NCBI RefSeq assembly: GCF_900114255.1
Contig: NZ_FOSL01000034.1
Span: 1-32,367, forward strand
Direction: 5' to 3'
From: Neomesorhizobium albiziae
GTDB taxonomy: Bacteria > Pseudomonadota > Alphaproteobacteria > Rhizobiales > Rhizobiaceae
DNA: 32,367 nucleotides
The translations under genes and the position numbers were made by a program. Below the pieces are notes generated by a model. That model saw only the letters and a program-made list of their open reading frames with translations. It had not been told where the DNA came from and did not search any database. Shown in pieces: positions 15,582-23,296 of this stretch; positions within the stretch are counted from its first letter, which is position 1, and each line of letters opens with the position of its first letter.

Positions 15582-16874
15582 ATGAAAATTAGAGATTGCG
15601 ATGACATTGCCACCTGGCTCGCGGAGGCTGGGCTGCTTGGCATCCGCAGCGAGGAATCGCTGGTTCTGGCCTTCTGCGAGCGTTGTGTCGAGGCGGGGCT
15701 GCCACTCGGCAAGGCGTTCGTGATGATCGACACGCTGCACCCGATGCACGAGGCGCGCGCCTTCTTCTGGGACGAGGACGAGTCGATCAGCTTCCGCGAA
15801 GAAGAATACCCGTCGAGCCGTGAGGGAAAGGGGGCGGAGTTGTGGAAGCGCAGCCCGTTTCTGCAGATGTTGCAGCGGCGTGAATTGACCCTACGTTGCC
15901 GGCTCGAAGCAGGCGAAACACGCGGCTTTCCGGCGATCGAGGAACTGCGCGACGCCGGTCAGACAGATTATCTCGCGATGGTCTATCGTATCCGGCAGGC
16001 GATGAGGGTCGAGGACGTCGACGCCTTCTACGCCCGGTGGACCACAGCACGCCCGGGCGGATTCTCGGATGAGGAGGTCGGCGTTCTGTCCCGGCTTACG
16101 CCGCTTCTGGGGTTGGCGGTTCGCTCGGCTGCGCAGACAAGGCTCACCAAGACACTGGTTGAGGCATATCTTGGCCAGGGGCCTGGCCGCCAGGTGCTTA
16201 GCGGCGGTATCCGCCACGGCTCAGTGAAGAGGATCAACGCCGTACTCTGGTTCTCCGATATTACCGGCTATACGAACCTTTCCGAGTCCGTTCAAAACGA
16301 TCAACTCGTGCCGTTGATCAATGATTACGCCGAAGCGGTCATCGGCGCAGTGAAGGCAGCCGGCGGCGATGTGCTGAAACTGATCGGAGATGGAGTCCTG
16401 GCCATCTTCACCAGTTCGCGGCCCGAATATTCCTGTCGCGCTGCGGTGGAGGCAGAGCGCGACATGCGCACACGGCTGCTGCAGCTTGCCAGACGCCGCG
16501 AAAACGCTGGCCTTTCTGTCGCCGACATTCACTTGGGCCTGCATGCCGGCAGGGTCTTTTACGGCAATATCGGCACTCCGGACCGTCTCGACTTCACCGT
16601 TGTCGGCCAGCCGGTCAATGAGGTCAGCCGGATCAGCTCCATGTGCGAGTCGGCCGGCCGCAATATGCTTTGCTCATCGGAATTCGCCGAGCTGCTACTC
16701 GGCAAGGAGCGAGAAAAGCTCGTATCAGTCGGCAGGTTCGCATTGCGTGGCGTCGAACGCGCGCGGGAGCTCTTTACGCTTGATCCCAGCCTGACCCTGG
16801 AAGGCTCGCAGCCTTCGCCTGGCCGGCGGCGACGGCAGGGCCACGGCCACTCGGAGGAAGGTGGACAAGCATGA
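15582..16874 (+). CDS. Class III adenylate cyclase
   Basis: This 430-residue protein should convert ATP to cyclic AMP. The N-terminal 200 residues form an unrecognised, mostly helical sensor-like region. Residues 215-400 are the catalytic domain, with all key residues visible: metal-binding Asp226 in FSDITGYTNLS and Asp270 in KLIGDGVLAIF, substrate Lys266, Asp337 in RLDFTVVG, Asn346 in GQPVNEVSRI, and Arg350. No membrane segment is evident, so it is probably cytoplasmic. ATG 15582 is preferred over frame-open codons back to 15495, which read as non-coding; a GGGAAG lies about 12 bases upstream. The Arg-rich tail is unlike the rest. It stands alone, convergent with the scpB-like gene, and its signal is unknown. 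Unlike the cyclase-like domain at 7700-10342, it should be active. Confidence 0.9.
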   Translation: MKIRDCDDIATWLAEAGLLGIRSEESLVLAFCERCVEAGLPLGKAFVMIDTLHPMHEARAFFWDEDESISFREEEYPSSREGKGAELWKRSPFLQMLQRRELTLRCRLEAGETRGFPAIEELRDAGQTDYLAMVYRIRQAMRVEDVDAFYARWTTARPGGFSDEEVGVLSRLTPLLGLAVRSAAQTRLTKTLVEAYLGQGPGRQVLSGGIRHGSVKRINAVLWFSDITGYTNLSESVQNDQLVPLINDYAEAVIGAVKAAGGDVLKLIGDGVLAIFTSSRPEYSCRAAVEAERDMRTRLLQLARRRENAGLSVADIHLGLHAGRVFYGNIGTPDRLDFTVVGQPVNEVSRISSMCESAGRNMLCSSEFAELLLGKEREKLVSVGRFALRGVERARELFTLDPSLTLEGSQPSPGRRRRQGHGHSEEGGQA

Positions 16875-16924
16875 ACTTCGGAACTTCTCTCATGTTCCCT
16901 AGCCAGAGGCTCATCGAACAACGT

Positions 16925-17626
16925 TTATTCGTTGCTGAGCAATTCCTCCCTCCCTGAAACGATTGGAATATCGCCCGCCAGCAGCTTCTCCTTGGACAGC
17001 AGTCCCGCGTCCTCGAGCGCCTCGAAATCCGGCAGATCGCGCAGTGTGTCGAACCCAAAGTGCGACAGGAAGGTTTTGGTCGTCACGTAGGTATAGGGCG
17101 CACCGGGCCGAGGACTGCGTGGGCCGGAGGCAATAAACTCCTGTGACCGAAGAACACCGATCAGATCGCGCGACACCTCCTTGCCGAAAAACGTCGACAG
17201 CTCACCGCGGGTGATCGGCTGGAAATAGGCGATGCACATCAGCACCAGCGCCTCGGACTGCGACAAGGGTTTTGGCCCCTGATCGCCGCCCTGCCCTGAT
17301 GCCGTGCCAAATGCAGCGCGAATGGCATCGGCATATGCTTTCTTGGTCCGGTGCTGCCAGCCGCCGGCGACAGACACCAGCTCATAGGGCCGGCCGCGCA
17401 GTTCCTCTCTGATATCGTCGATGAGCAGATCGAGGTTGCAGTCGCGTCCGACGACGCGGGCAAGCACGTCTCGGCTCACCGGCACACTGGCGGCAAAGAT
17501 CACCGCCTCGACACGACCCATCCATTCGCGCCAGCGCAGCTCTGGCGGTAAATGCTCGAGTTCAGTATCCAGCAACGACGCCTGATCATTTTCGTTTTGC
17601 TTTCGGCGGGTGGACGATTCTGCCAT
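16925..17626 (-). CDS. ScpB-like segregation and condensation protein
   Basis: This 233-residue protein resembles ScpB, the winged-helix kleisin-associated subunit that works with SMC and ScpA in chromosome condensation. Recognisable segments are WMGRVEAVIFAASVPVSRDV, AGGWQHRTKKAYADAIR, LSQSEALVLMCIAYFQPITR (the start of the second winged helix) and TTKTFLSHFGFDTLRDLPD. ATG 17626 directly follows the stop of the DUF1403 gene (TAG overlapping a GTG-ATG pair), so the two are co-translated. No scpA or smc gene is present, so this plasmid copy may borrow the chromosomal partners or have its own role with DUF1403. The DUF1403-ScpB pairing recurs, to my knowledge, on rhizobial plasmids. Confidence 0.87.
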   Translation of the reverse strand: MAESSTRRKQNENDQASLLDTELEHLPPELRWREWMGRVEAVIFAASVPVSRDVLARVVGRDCNLDLLIDDIREELRGRPYELVSVAGGWQHRTKKAYADAIRAAFGTASGQGGDQGPKPLSQSEALVLMCIAYFQPITRGELSTFFGKEVSRDLIGVLRSQEFIASGPRSPRPGAPYTYVTTKTFLSHFGFDTLRDLPDFEALEDAGLLSKEKLLAGDIPIVSGREELLSNE

Positions 17627-17628
17627 CA

Positions 17629-18657
17629 CTAAAGCCCGTAGATGCGGAAGGTGGGCCGACCCGACAGCTCGCGAATGGCGCCGAGATCGACCAGCCTGTC
17701 GAACAGCCGCCGTAGCCCGCGGTCGCTCATCTTTTTGTCCATTTTGTCCCCGCGCGAGGCGACGAGCGCGTCTTCGTTCAACAACCGGTCGACGATCGCG
17801 TCCGCTCCCTTGGACCTGAGCTTTGGCGCCACGGCGAGCAGTTTTTCTGCACGACGCCCGAGCTCGGCGGACAGATCGATGGAGCGCAGTGCCGCACGCG
17901 CCTGCGCGGCAAGCAGACTCTTCGTCCGATCAGCTTCCATTTCGGCGCCGACGGCCGGAGAAGCTGTGGCCGATCGACGTGATCGCGCAGAGCCTAAGGC
18001 CAATGCTGCCTCGCTACCCAGCAACGGCACCGCATGGGTCCAGCCCAGCCGCTGTGCCAAAAGTGCGTCAGCAAACCACGCTCCGACGGCGCGCCCGAAG
18101 CCATGGCGTTCAGCGGCCATGAACGCGCCGGTCAGCGTTGCGACCGTCCCTGCGTTGACGCTGAGCTGCCGAAGCTCGGACGCCAGATCAAGGACCGCCT
18201 CGTCGTTTTGTGGATAACCGAACTCTTCCAGCACCGCGGCGAGGTTTTTCTCCGTCAGCAATTCCTCTGCAGGCCGGGCCGTAAGCCGCCGCCACGCCAA
18301 AACCATTCGGCCGGCGGGGCCGACATCGTCGCCAGACTTTGTTAGCAGCACAGAATCGCGCAACTGGCTTTCGTCCTCGACGCGGCCCGCCGCCCGCACC
18401 GTCAGCGCAGCAGCGGACAACGCCAGCCGCTGCCGCCCTGCGCCGGACCATCGCTCCTGCCGGCGGACCACCGCATCGAGGGCACCGACGGCTGCGCCGG
18501 TGACGAAAGCGACATCTTCAAGGCCTTGCGCGGCAAGGCTTTGCGCATCCGGAATTGCCTTCCGCAACCAAGTCGGCACCGTCCTCATCGGCATTGCCGC
18601 AGGGGTACTTAGCAGGGTGCCATGGTGAGGCAGAGAGGATTTGGGCCTAAGAATCAT
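17629..18657 (-). CDS. DUF1403-family protein
   Basis: This Ala/Arg/Leu-rich, largely helical protein of about 342 residues is of unknown function, which I recognise as DUF1403. Landmarks are AAQGLEDVAFVTGAAVGALD, the middle HGFGRAVGAWFADALLAQRLGW-type segment, and the C-terminal MSDRGLRRLFDRLVDLGAIR, which looks like a small winged helix and ends at RIYGL. It is always worth reading with its partner: the stop codon touches the scpB-like start. ATG 18657 is used here; a GTG at 18666 and internal ATGs near 18590 are alternatives, and no clear ribosome site separates them. A strong inverted repeat at 18737-18761, 80 bases upstream, is a likely control site. A role in replicon segregation is inferred only from context. 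Confidence 0.8.
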   Translation of the reverse strand: MILRPKSSLPHHGTLLSTPAAMPMRTVPTWLRKAIPDAQSLAAQGLEDVAFVTGAAVGALDAVVRRQERWSGAGRQRLALSAAALTVRAAGRVEDESQLRDSVLLTKSGDDVGPAGRMVLAWRRLTARPAEELLTEKNLAAVLEEFGYPQNDEAVLDLASELRQLSVNAGTVATLTGAFMAAERHGFGRAVGAWFADALLAQRLGWTHAVPLLGSEAALALGSARSRRSATASPAVGAEMEADRTKSLLAAQARAALRSIDLSAELGRRAEKLLAVAPKLRSKGADAIVDRLLNEDALVASRGDKMDKKMSDRGLRRLFDRLVDLGAIRELSGRPTFRIYGL

Positions 18658-18736
18658 CGAAAACACGATGAATCAAGGCGGCGCTTAACGCAATTAAAAT
18701 GCACAGAAACCGCCGCGCCTGTCGTAAATATAAAAC

Positions 18737-18761
18737 GAACGATAATGTTGCATTATCGTTC
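18737..18761. promoter_or_regulatory. Perfect 11-bp inverted repeat upstream of DUF1403-ScpB
   Basis: GAACGATAATG and CATTATCGTTC are exact reverse complements around a TTG centre, and the symmetry continues outward with one mismatch into AAAAC/ATTTT. It lies in an AT-rich promoter-like stretch 80 bases before the DUF1403 start. It may be an operator or a partition-type binding site. Confidence 0.7.
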
Positions 18762-18901
18762 ATTTTGCTCTTTATAGAGGAAATGGCCGTTTTCGTCGTG
18801 CAGAAGCCCAAAAATCACACTCGGAAGTGCTTTGCACTGTCCCACAGCGCGAGGGGCAGACGGACGTTGCGGCCTCAAGGTGTCGATCTGCTTGCTGCCC
18901 G

Positions 18902-19426
18902 TCAGAAATGCCCGCTAGCCTTCAGGGCTGCGGCAAACGTTGCCAGCGGAACCACGAGCGTCAGCGGATGATCCATAAGCGGTTCGGCGCCATAGCTGGC
19001 GTACCATTGTGCGGCGCGGTCGGTCTTGGCATCGATGATCATCAGGAGGCCGCCGACATCCTCGGTCACCCGGATACAGCGCAGCGCGGCCGCAAGCAGA
19101 AGCTGGCCGCCGAGTCCCCTGCCCGCCACCGACTTGTCGACGGCCAGCCTTGCCAGCAAGAAACCTGGCACCTTGTGCCGGGCAAGACCTTTTGTCATCG
19201 ACGGCGGCACAGCGTAGTGCTCGATCGACGCCGGTGCCAGGCTGTAAAAGCCGAGGATTCTGTCCGGTGCATCATCGGCAATCGCACAGAACGTCTTCAC
19301 AGCATTCTGCTCATGCCCTTGGCGCGCAAAGCGCTGCAGGAAGGTGTTCATCCCGGCTTCGCCGCAGTCAAATTCCTTCCGGTTATGGGATTTCGCGATC
19401 GCCTCTTCGTGCCAGGCCGGCAGCAT
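18902..19426 (-). CDS. GNAT acetyltransferase toxin, TacT-like
   Basis: This 174-residue N-acetyltransferase of the type that acetylates aminoacyl-tRNA should block translation. The start FDCGEAGMNTFLQRFARQ is characteristic of DUF1778-partnered toxins. The acetyl-CoA loop is present as RLAVDKSVAGRGLGGQLLLAA, with the RGLGGQ turn, and the catalytic-type Tyr lies in AAQWYASYGAEPL. The ATG at 19426 shares its A with the TGA stop of the antitoxin gene (TGATG), a clean coupling signal; a TTG three bases earlier is an alternative. It appears intact and should act as a plasmid addiction module. Confidence 0.9.
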   Translation of the reverse strand: MLPAWHEEAIAKSHNRKEFDCGEAGMNTFLQRFARQGHEQNAVKTFCAIADDAPDRILGFYSLAPASIEHYAVPPSMTKGLARHKVPGFLLARLAVDKSVAGRGLGGQLLLAAALRCIRVTEDVGGLLMIIDAKTDRAAQWYASYGAEPLMDHPLTLVVPLATFAAALKASGHF

Positions 19427-19704
19427 CAAAGGGTCTTGGGCAACATTTCGGCCGCAGCGCGCAGCCGCGCATTCGGCTTTGGCGGATTGTCCAGAAGTTT
19501 TAGGATGCGGGCGAAATCGCGCTCAGACGCCCTGATAGCGGCGGCGTCGGCAATAACAGTTTCCGCTTCACGCAAGGCCGATTGTGTCACGAAGCTGGTG
19601 AGATCGGTATGGCGAAGCGCGGCGGCCCGCATTAGACGCGCCTTCACGTCCGGCTTCACCCGGATGTTCATCCGATCAGTATCGTCAAGGGCTGCGCGTG
19701 CCAT
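19426..19704 (-). CDS. DUF1778 antitoxin, TacA-like
   Basis: This 92-residue protein has an N-terminal ribbon-helix-helix (MNIRVKPDVKARLMRAAALR, then HTDLTSFVTQSALREAE) that binds its own operator, and a C-terminal tail (ERDFARILKLLDNPPKPNAR) that wraps the GNAT toxin. ATG 19704 matches the start of the family; the open frame back to 19788 overlaps the promoter. The palindrome GTATCTATAC (minus strand, 19731-19740) 27 bases upstream is a candidate operator. The divergent recombinase gene begins 100 bases away, so its promoter may be affected. Confidence 0.9.
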   Translation of the reverse strand: MARAALDDTDRMNIRVKPDVKARLMRAAALRHTDLTSFVTQSALREAETVIADAAAIRASERDFARILKLLDNPPKPNARLRAAAEMLPKTL

Positions 19705-19803
19705 GGGTTCGATCTCTTGTTTGTTTGCGCGGTATAGATACACGCAATGGATCAAGATGTCAATTTTATGCGCATTGAATGCGTACATTGGGGAGTCGAC
19801 AAG

Positions 19804-20919
19804 ATGAACCCTGGCGAGGACGATCTACCGGACATCATCGATGTGGTCAGGGAGATGGGGCGGTATACTGTGGAGCCTGAAAAGGTCCCCTCCCCTCCCC
19901 TGCCGACACATGCGCAAGAGCGGGACCGTCTGCCCAGCCACCTCAAGGGTCTGACCGACAGGGCGCGCGGCTATGTCGAGGCGGCGAGCTCAGCCAACAC
20001 TCGCCGCGCTTACGCGTCCGACTGGCGGCATTTTACGAGTTGGTGCCGGCGCCAAGGCCTCGAGACGTTTCCTCCTGACCCCGAGGTGGTTGGGCTTTAC
20101 ATCACCGCCCGCGCGTCCGGCGCTGCCACTGGTGACAAGAAGCCGAATTCGGTATCGACGATCGAGCGCTGTCTGTCGTCGCTCACCTGGAACTATTCTC
20201 AGCGCGGCCAGCCGCTCGACCGCAAGGACCGCCATATCGCCACGGTGATGGCCGGCATTCGCAACACCCACGCCAAACCGCCGGTACAGAAGGAAGCCAT
20301 TCTGCCGGGAGATCTCTTGGCCATGCTGGAAACGCTCGACCGCGGCACGCTGCGCGGCCTGCGCGATCGTACCATGCTGCTGCTGGGGTTTGCTGGCGGG
20401 CTCAGGCGCTCGGAAATCGTCGGTCTCGACGTCGGTCGCGACCAGACCGAGGATTCTTCCGGCTGGATCGAGGTTTTCGACAAGGGCATGCTGGTGACGC
20501 TGCGGGGTAAGACCGGTTGGCGCGAGGTCGAAATCGGTCACGGCTCGTCCGACACCACTTGCCCCGTCGTTGCCTTGCAAACCTGGCTAAAACTCGCCCG
20601 CATCGCGCACGGACCGCTGTTTCGACGCGTTACCGGGCACGGCAAGGCGGTCGGCGCCGAGCGGCTGAACGGCCAGGAGGTGGCGCGGCTGGTCAAACGC
20701 GCCGCACTTGCTGCCGGCGTTCGCGGCGATTTGTCGGAGGGCGAACGGGGCAAAAAATTCGCCGGCCATTCGCTGCGCGCCGGCCTCGCCTCCTCGGCCG
20801 AAGTCGACGAGCGCTATGTCCAAAAACAGCTCGGCCACGCCTCCGCCGAGATGACGCGCAAATACCAGCGTCGGCGCGACCGTTTCCGTGTCAATCTGAC
20901 CAGGGCGAGCGGGTTGTGA
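19804..20919 (+). CDS. Tyrosine recombinase/integrase
   Basis: This 371-residue site-specific recombinase has an N-terminal SAM-like DNA-binding domain (about residues 50-150, SSANTRRAYASDWRHFTSWC) and a C-terminal catalytic domain with the complete active site: Arg201 in GGLRRSEI, Lys236 in RGKTGW, His322 and Arg325 in GHSLRAGL, His345 in LGHAS, and nucleophile Tyr354 in TRKYQRR. ATG 19804 follows GGGGAG by about nine bases; an in-frame ATG at 19747 is less likely because it overlaps the antitoxin promoter. Beside repABC, a role in resolving plasmid multimers is more likely than prophage integration, and no phage genes or att repeats were seen. Confidence 0.9.
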   Translation: MNPGEDDLPDIIDVVREMGRYTVEPEKVPSPPLPTHAQERDRLPSHLKGLTDRARGYVEAASSANTRRAYASDWRHFTSWCRRQGLETFPPDPEVVGLYITARASGAATGDKKPNSVSTIERCLSSLTWNYSQRGQPLDRKDRHIATVMAGIRNTHAKPPVQKEAILPGDLLAMLETLDRGTLRGLRDRTMLLLGFAGGLRRSEIVGLDVGRDQTEDSSGWIEVFDKGMLVTLRGKTGWREVEIGHGSSDTTCPVVALQTWLKLARIAHGPLFRRVTGHGKAVGAERLNGQEVARLVKRAALAAGVRGDLSEGERGKKFAGHSLRAGLASSAEVDERYVQKQLGHASAEMTRKYQRRRDRFRVNLTRASGL

Positions 20920-20946
20920 AGTCAAAAGGCCCCCTTCCCTGCCTTC

Positions 20947-21428
20947 TTATGGCCCAAACAGGCGCCGATCCCAGTAGACCGGCTGGTGCAGGCTTGCCTG
21001 GATCACTGAAAACTCCGGATGGGCCGGGTTGATCAGCACGTTGCGATCGACACGCGCCACGACACTCGGCACCAAGAGGACGACGCTGCGCCGTTCAAAA
21101 CACCATGTTTCACCAAATTCCTTGCTGACTGTCGCCGGCATCGTGTCCCAGCCGGGCAGCGATGGCGGCGAAAAGATCTCATAGCTCAGCCGGCGTGGGA
21201 TGGGGATCTCCACGTGGTGCTGGTTGGGCGGCAACCGGCCGCTGCCATGCACCAGCCTTTCAAGCAAAGCCGTCGAACAATGCTCGCTCGTGTAGATGAT
21301 CGGGCTTCCAGCCGTGTTCCATCGCCCCGGCGCAACGGTGGAGCCGGTAGCATCGAAGATCGGATAAGCCCCGGTCGAATCTCCGATGCGAAAGCATGCA
21401 GCATGCGATCAAGAATCTGCGCCGTCAC
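20947..21428 (-). pseudogene. RES-domain toxin, frameshifted
   Basis: This is the toxin of a RES/Xre-ParS type module. RES toxins degrade NAD+ in known cases. The start (MTAQILDRMLHA) is in one frame; the conserved remainder (RIGDSTGAYPIFDATGSTVA, then PGRWNTAGSPIIYTSEHCST, ALLERLVHGSGRLPPNQHH and the ending HQPVYWDRRLFG) is in another. One base is missing at about 21391-21395, between the codons for His-Ala and Phe-Arg-Ile-Gly-Asp. The GTG start at 21428 overlaps the antitoxin stop by four bases (GTGA), as in intact modules. All sequence after the shift is undamaged, so the lesion is recent, a sequencing error, or open to correction by slippage. Confidence 0.85.
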
Positions 21429-21847
21429 GCAGCGCTGCCGTATTTTAGGCCCCCGAGGATATCGATCACCATCTCGGCGCCGAACTCGCTCAGGATAACG
21501 ACGTCGATCGGACGCTTGTCCTCAATCATCGCATGCGGCCGAAACAGAAAGTCGCGCGCTTCCTCGTCACTTTGCCAGACATCAAGCGCCAGGCTCCAGA
21601 CGCGGGCCAAGCGAGTGCCCTCGTCCGAGGAGAGGCGATCTGCGGTCTTGCGCCGCTCATAAGTCGCCTTGGGGATCAGCCGGTATTTGAACTGGGCGTC
21701 GCCAGGCGCCAAAAGATGCGCAACGCGCTCGAGCGCCCTAATGGGAAGTCCATCCTCGATCAGGGAGATCAGCCCAAAAGGCGACCGCGCGCCAACCTCC
21801 TTGACCGGCAGCCCCAGCACATCGGCGACATTTCCGAACGCTAGCAT
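21425..21847 (-). CDS. Xre/MbcA/ParS-type antitoxin of the RES module
   Basis: This 140-residue protein of the DUF2384 antitoxin class pairs with RES toxins. It has an N-terminal helical DNA-binding region (LAFGNVADVLGLPVKEV, SLIEDGLPIRALERVAHLL) and the C-terminal toxin-binding domain (SSDEGTRLARVWSLALDVWQ, FLFRPHAMIEDKRPIDVVI and GAEMVIDILGGLKYG). ATG 21847 is preceded by GGAG at six bases. The frame is open to an ATG at 21898, but those 17 codons run through a perfect 14-bp inverted repeat that is clearly an operator, so the shorter form is preferred. It looks intact although its toxin gene is not, so it may act only as a DNA-binding relic or protect against a related toxin. Confidence 0.87.
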   Translation of the reverse strand: MLAFGNVADVLGLPVKEVGARSPFGLISLIEDGLPIRALERVAHLLAPGDAQFKYRLIPKATYERRKTADRLSSDEGTRLARVWSLALDVWQSDEEARDFLFRPHAMIEDKRPIDVVILSEFGAEMVIDILGGLKYGSAA

Positions 21848-21857
21848 CTCACTCTCC

Positions 21858-21893
21858 GTATCATGTGAGGCAAGATATAGCCTCACATGATAC
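21858..21893. promoter_or_regulatory. Perfect 14-bp inverted repeat, operator of the RES module
   Basis: Arms GTATCATGTGAGGC (21858-21871) and GCCTCACATGATAC (21880-21893) are exact reverse complements with an 8-base AT-rich centre. The repeat ends 11 bases before the antitoxin ATG at 21847, placing it over the promoter. It also argues against the longer antitoxin start. Confidence 0.82.
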
Positions 21894-21933
21894 TCCATGC
21901 GAGCTGCATCAGCGCCAACGGCCCGCCAACCGG

Positions 21934-23139
21934 CTACCCCGCCATCTTTGCTGTCACGCCGTTCGTTCGCAATGCCGCCATTAGCATCGGCCCGACCGAA
22001 AACTGCCCTGCCCTGGCCTTATCGGTCAGCACGCGCAGATAGCCACCGGCTGAATTGATATGCTGCGCCCGCTGCAGAATACAGGCGATCACGATTGCAG
22101 CGGTTTCCTGCCCCATGACATGGCAGGCATCCTCGTATGCGGAAGGCGACACGCCGAGGTAACCGCGCACCTGGGCCGCCGTCGCCATCAGATCGCGCCA
22201 GTTGCCGATCCCGTCGACGGCGTAGTCAGACATTTCGGGGCAGGCTTTCAGCACCAGCCCAAGTGGATAGCCTTTCGGCTTCTCGGCGGCTCGTCGTTCT
22301 GGCTCGACCGGCGCCCCCACTTTCTCGAAAGCGGGTTCAAATTCAACGATAGAGTCGGTGTTTGAATCAGAATGCTGCCGCTCATTTTGAGACTCATTGG
22401 CGCTCATATTCATGGCATTCATGAAGCTTTCCAGCATCATGTCCACGTCTTCCCGAAGGCTGCCCAATGCCGCAACGATCGGTTCCAGCTCGTAAACATC
22501 TGCGCGCCGCGGAATTGCCTCCACAATTGCCCGAAACCGTCTCCATAGGCTGTCCCAGTCACCGGGCGCGTGCTCCTCGATGGCAAGTTCTATGAGCTTC
22601 TGAATGTCGCGCCGCTGCAACGTGATGCGCTCACGCATCAGCTTCAGGGCCTTGCTCTCCGCGCGCACGCGTTCGGCCGCCGCACGGAACTCGCCGGCTC
22701 GAACCAGCAGCGGCGCCAGCGAGAAGCCAAAAGCTTCATCGATTGCGCCATCCTTTCCCTTGCGCGCGTACCGTTTGCCGTTGGGGCTGTCCCTGCGGAC
22801 AATAAGCCCGCAATCCACCAGGGCAGCGAGGTTCCGCCTCAGCGTGGCTCCAGCCATCCCGTGGGCACGCAACGACAATTGGACATTCGAGGGAAAGACC
22901 ATAAGCCCGTTCTCCTCGCTCAGTTCGCTGTCGGGATAGAATGACAGCAGAGCGTTGAGAACAGCCAACGCGCGATCACCGACACCGAATATGGTCTTGC
23001 CCTCGCAGAGGTCGCGGTAGACATGCCATTTGTCGACCACCCTCCCGTCGGGGATCTCGCGCGAATCATTCTGTGTTGCCAGCATGGCAAGCGACATCGA
23101 CCGCCGCCCAAAGGGCGTCGCTGCGATATTCCTCTCCAT
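21934..23139 (-). CDS. repC: Replication initiator RepC
   Basis: This 401-residue plasmid replication initiator binds and opens the origin, which in this family lies within repC itself. The conserved N-terminal DNA-binding part is clear (HVYRDLCEGKTIFGVGDRAL, LNALLSFYPDSELSEENGLM, LSLRAHGMAGATLRRNLAAL and the following VDCGLIVRRDSPNGKRYARK). The C-terminal part carries YPLGLVLKACPEM and DLMATAAQVRGYLGVSPSAY. The start at ATG 23139 follows AAGGA closely. It is the last gene of repABC and is separated from repB by 157 bases that hold an antisense-RNA unit. RepC concentration sets copy number and is held down by that RNA and by RepA/RepB. Confidence 0.95.
   Translation of the reverse strand: MERNIAATPFGRRSMSLAMLATQNDSREIPDGRVVDKWHVYRDLCEGKTIFGVGDRALAVLNALLSFYPDSELSEENGLMVFPSNVQLSLRAHGMAGATLRRNLAALVDCGLIVRRDSPNGKRYARKGKDGAIDEAFGFSLAPLLVRAGEFRAAAERVRAESKALKLMRERITLQRRDIQKLIELAIEEHAPGDWDSLWRRFRAIVEAIPRRADVYELEPIVAALGSLREDVDMMLESFMNAMNMSANESQNERQHSDSNTDSIVEFEPAFEKVGAPVEPERRAAEKPKGYPLGLVLKACPEMSDYAVDGIGNWRDLMATAAQVRGYLGVSPSAYEDACHVMGQETAAIVIACILQRAQHINSAGGYLRVLTDKARAGQFSVGPMLMAALRTNGVTAKMAG
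22325..22440. other. Candidate replication origin, AT-rich segment inside repC
   Basis: The middle of repC is distinctly AT-richer than the rest of the gene (codons for Glu, Asn, Ser and Asp around SNTDSIVEFEP and NAMNMSANESQNERQ). In studied repABC plasmids the origin lies in such a segment of repC. The placement is inferred from composition, and no iterons were seen. Confidence 0.45.
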
Positions 23140-23197
23140 TTCCTTCGCCTTTCTTCAGGCAAAAGAAATCCGCTCGCCGAAACGGCGCCAATGACGC

Positions 23198-23226
23198 TTG
23201 ACAGTGATTCGTGGATTTGCGATTCT
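23198..23226 (+). promoter_or_regulatory. Promoter of the antisense replication-control RNA
   Basis: A perfect -35 box TTGACA (23198-23203) and GATTCT (23221-23226) are 17 bases apart, on the strand opposite repC and between repB and repC. This is the position of the ctRNA promoter in repABC plasmids. Confidence 0.7.
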
Positions 23227-23232
23227 CAGCTT

Positions 23233-23287
23233 GCTACAGACTTGAGAAGGGCTTCCGCGACGGCGACGTTCGGGGGCCTTTTTCTTT
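23233..23287 (+). ncRNA. Counter-transcribed RNA (ctRNA/incA) controlling repC
   Basis: This is a predicted untranslated RNA of about 55 bases, transcribed against the repC leader. It starts about seven bases after the -10 box and ends in an intrinsic terminator. In repABC plasmids such an RNA pairs with the repC leader, promoting a structure that stops transcription or hides the repC ribosome site, and it is a main incompatibility determinant. The position, direction, size and terminator all fit. The exact 5' end is estimated. Confidence 0.7.
23250..23287 (+). terminator. Intrinsic terminator of the antisense RNA
   Basis: Stem GGCTTCCG (23250-23257) pairs with CGGGGGCC (23271-23278) over eight pairs, including two G-U, with a 13-base loop, followed by TTTTTCTTTT. 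Confidence 0.72.
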
Positions 23288-23296
23288 TGCGGGTGG

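Noticed and set aside
19747-20919. The recombinase as a phage integrase with attachment sites
   Set aside because: No phage genes, no tRNA gene and no flanking direct repeats were seen. The location beside repABC favours plasmid dimer resolution.
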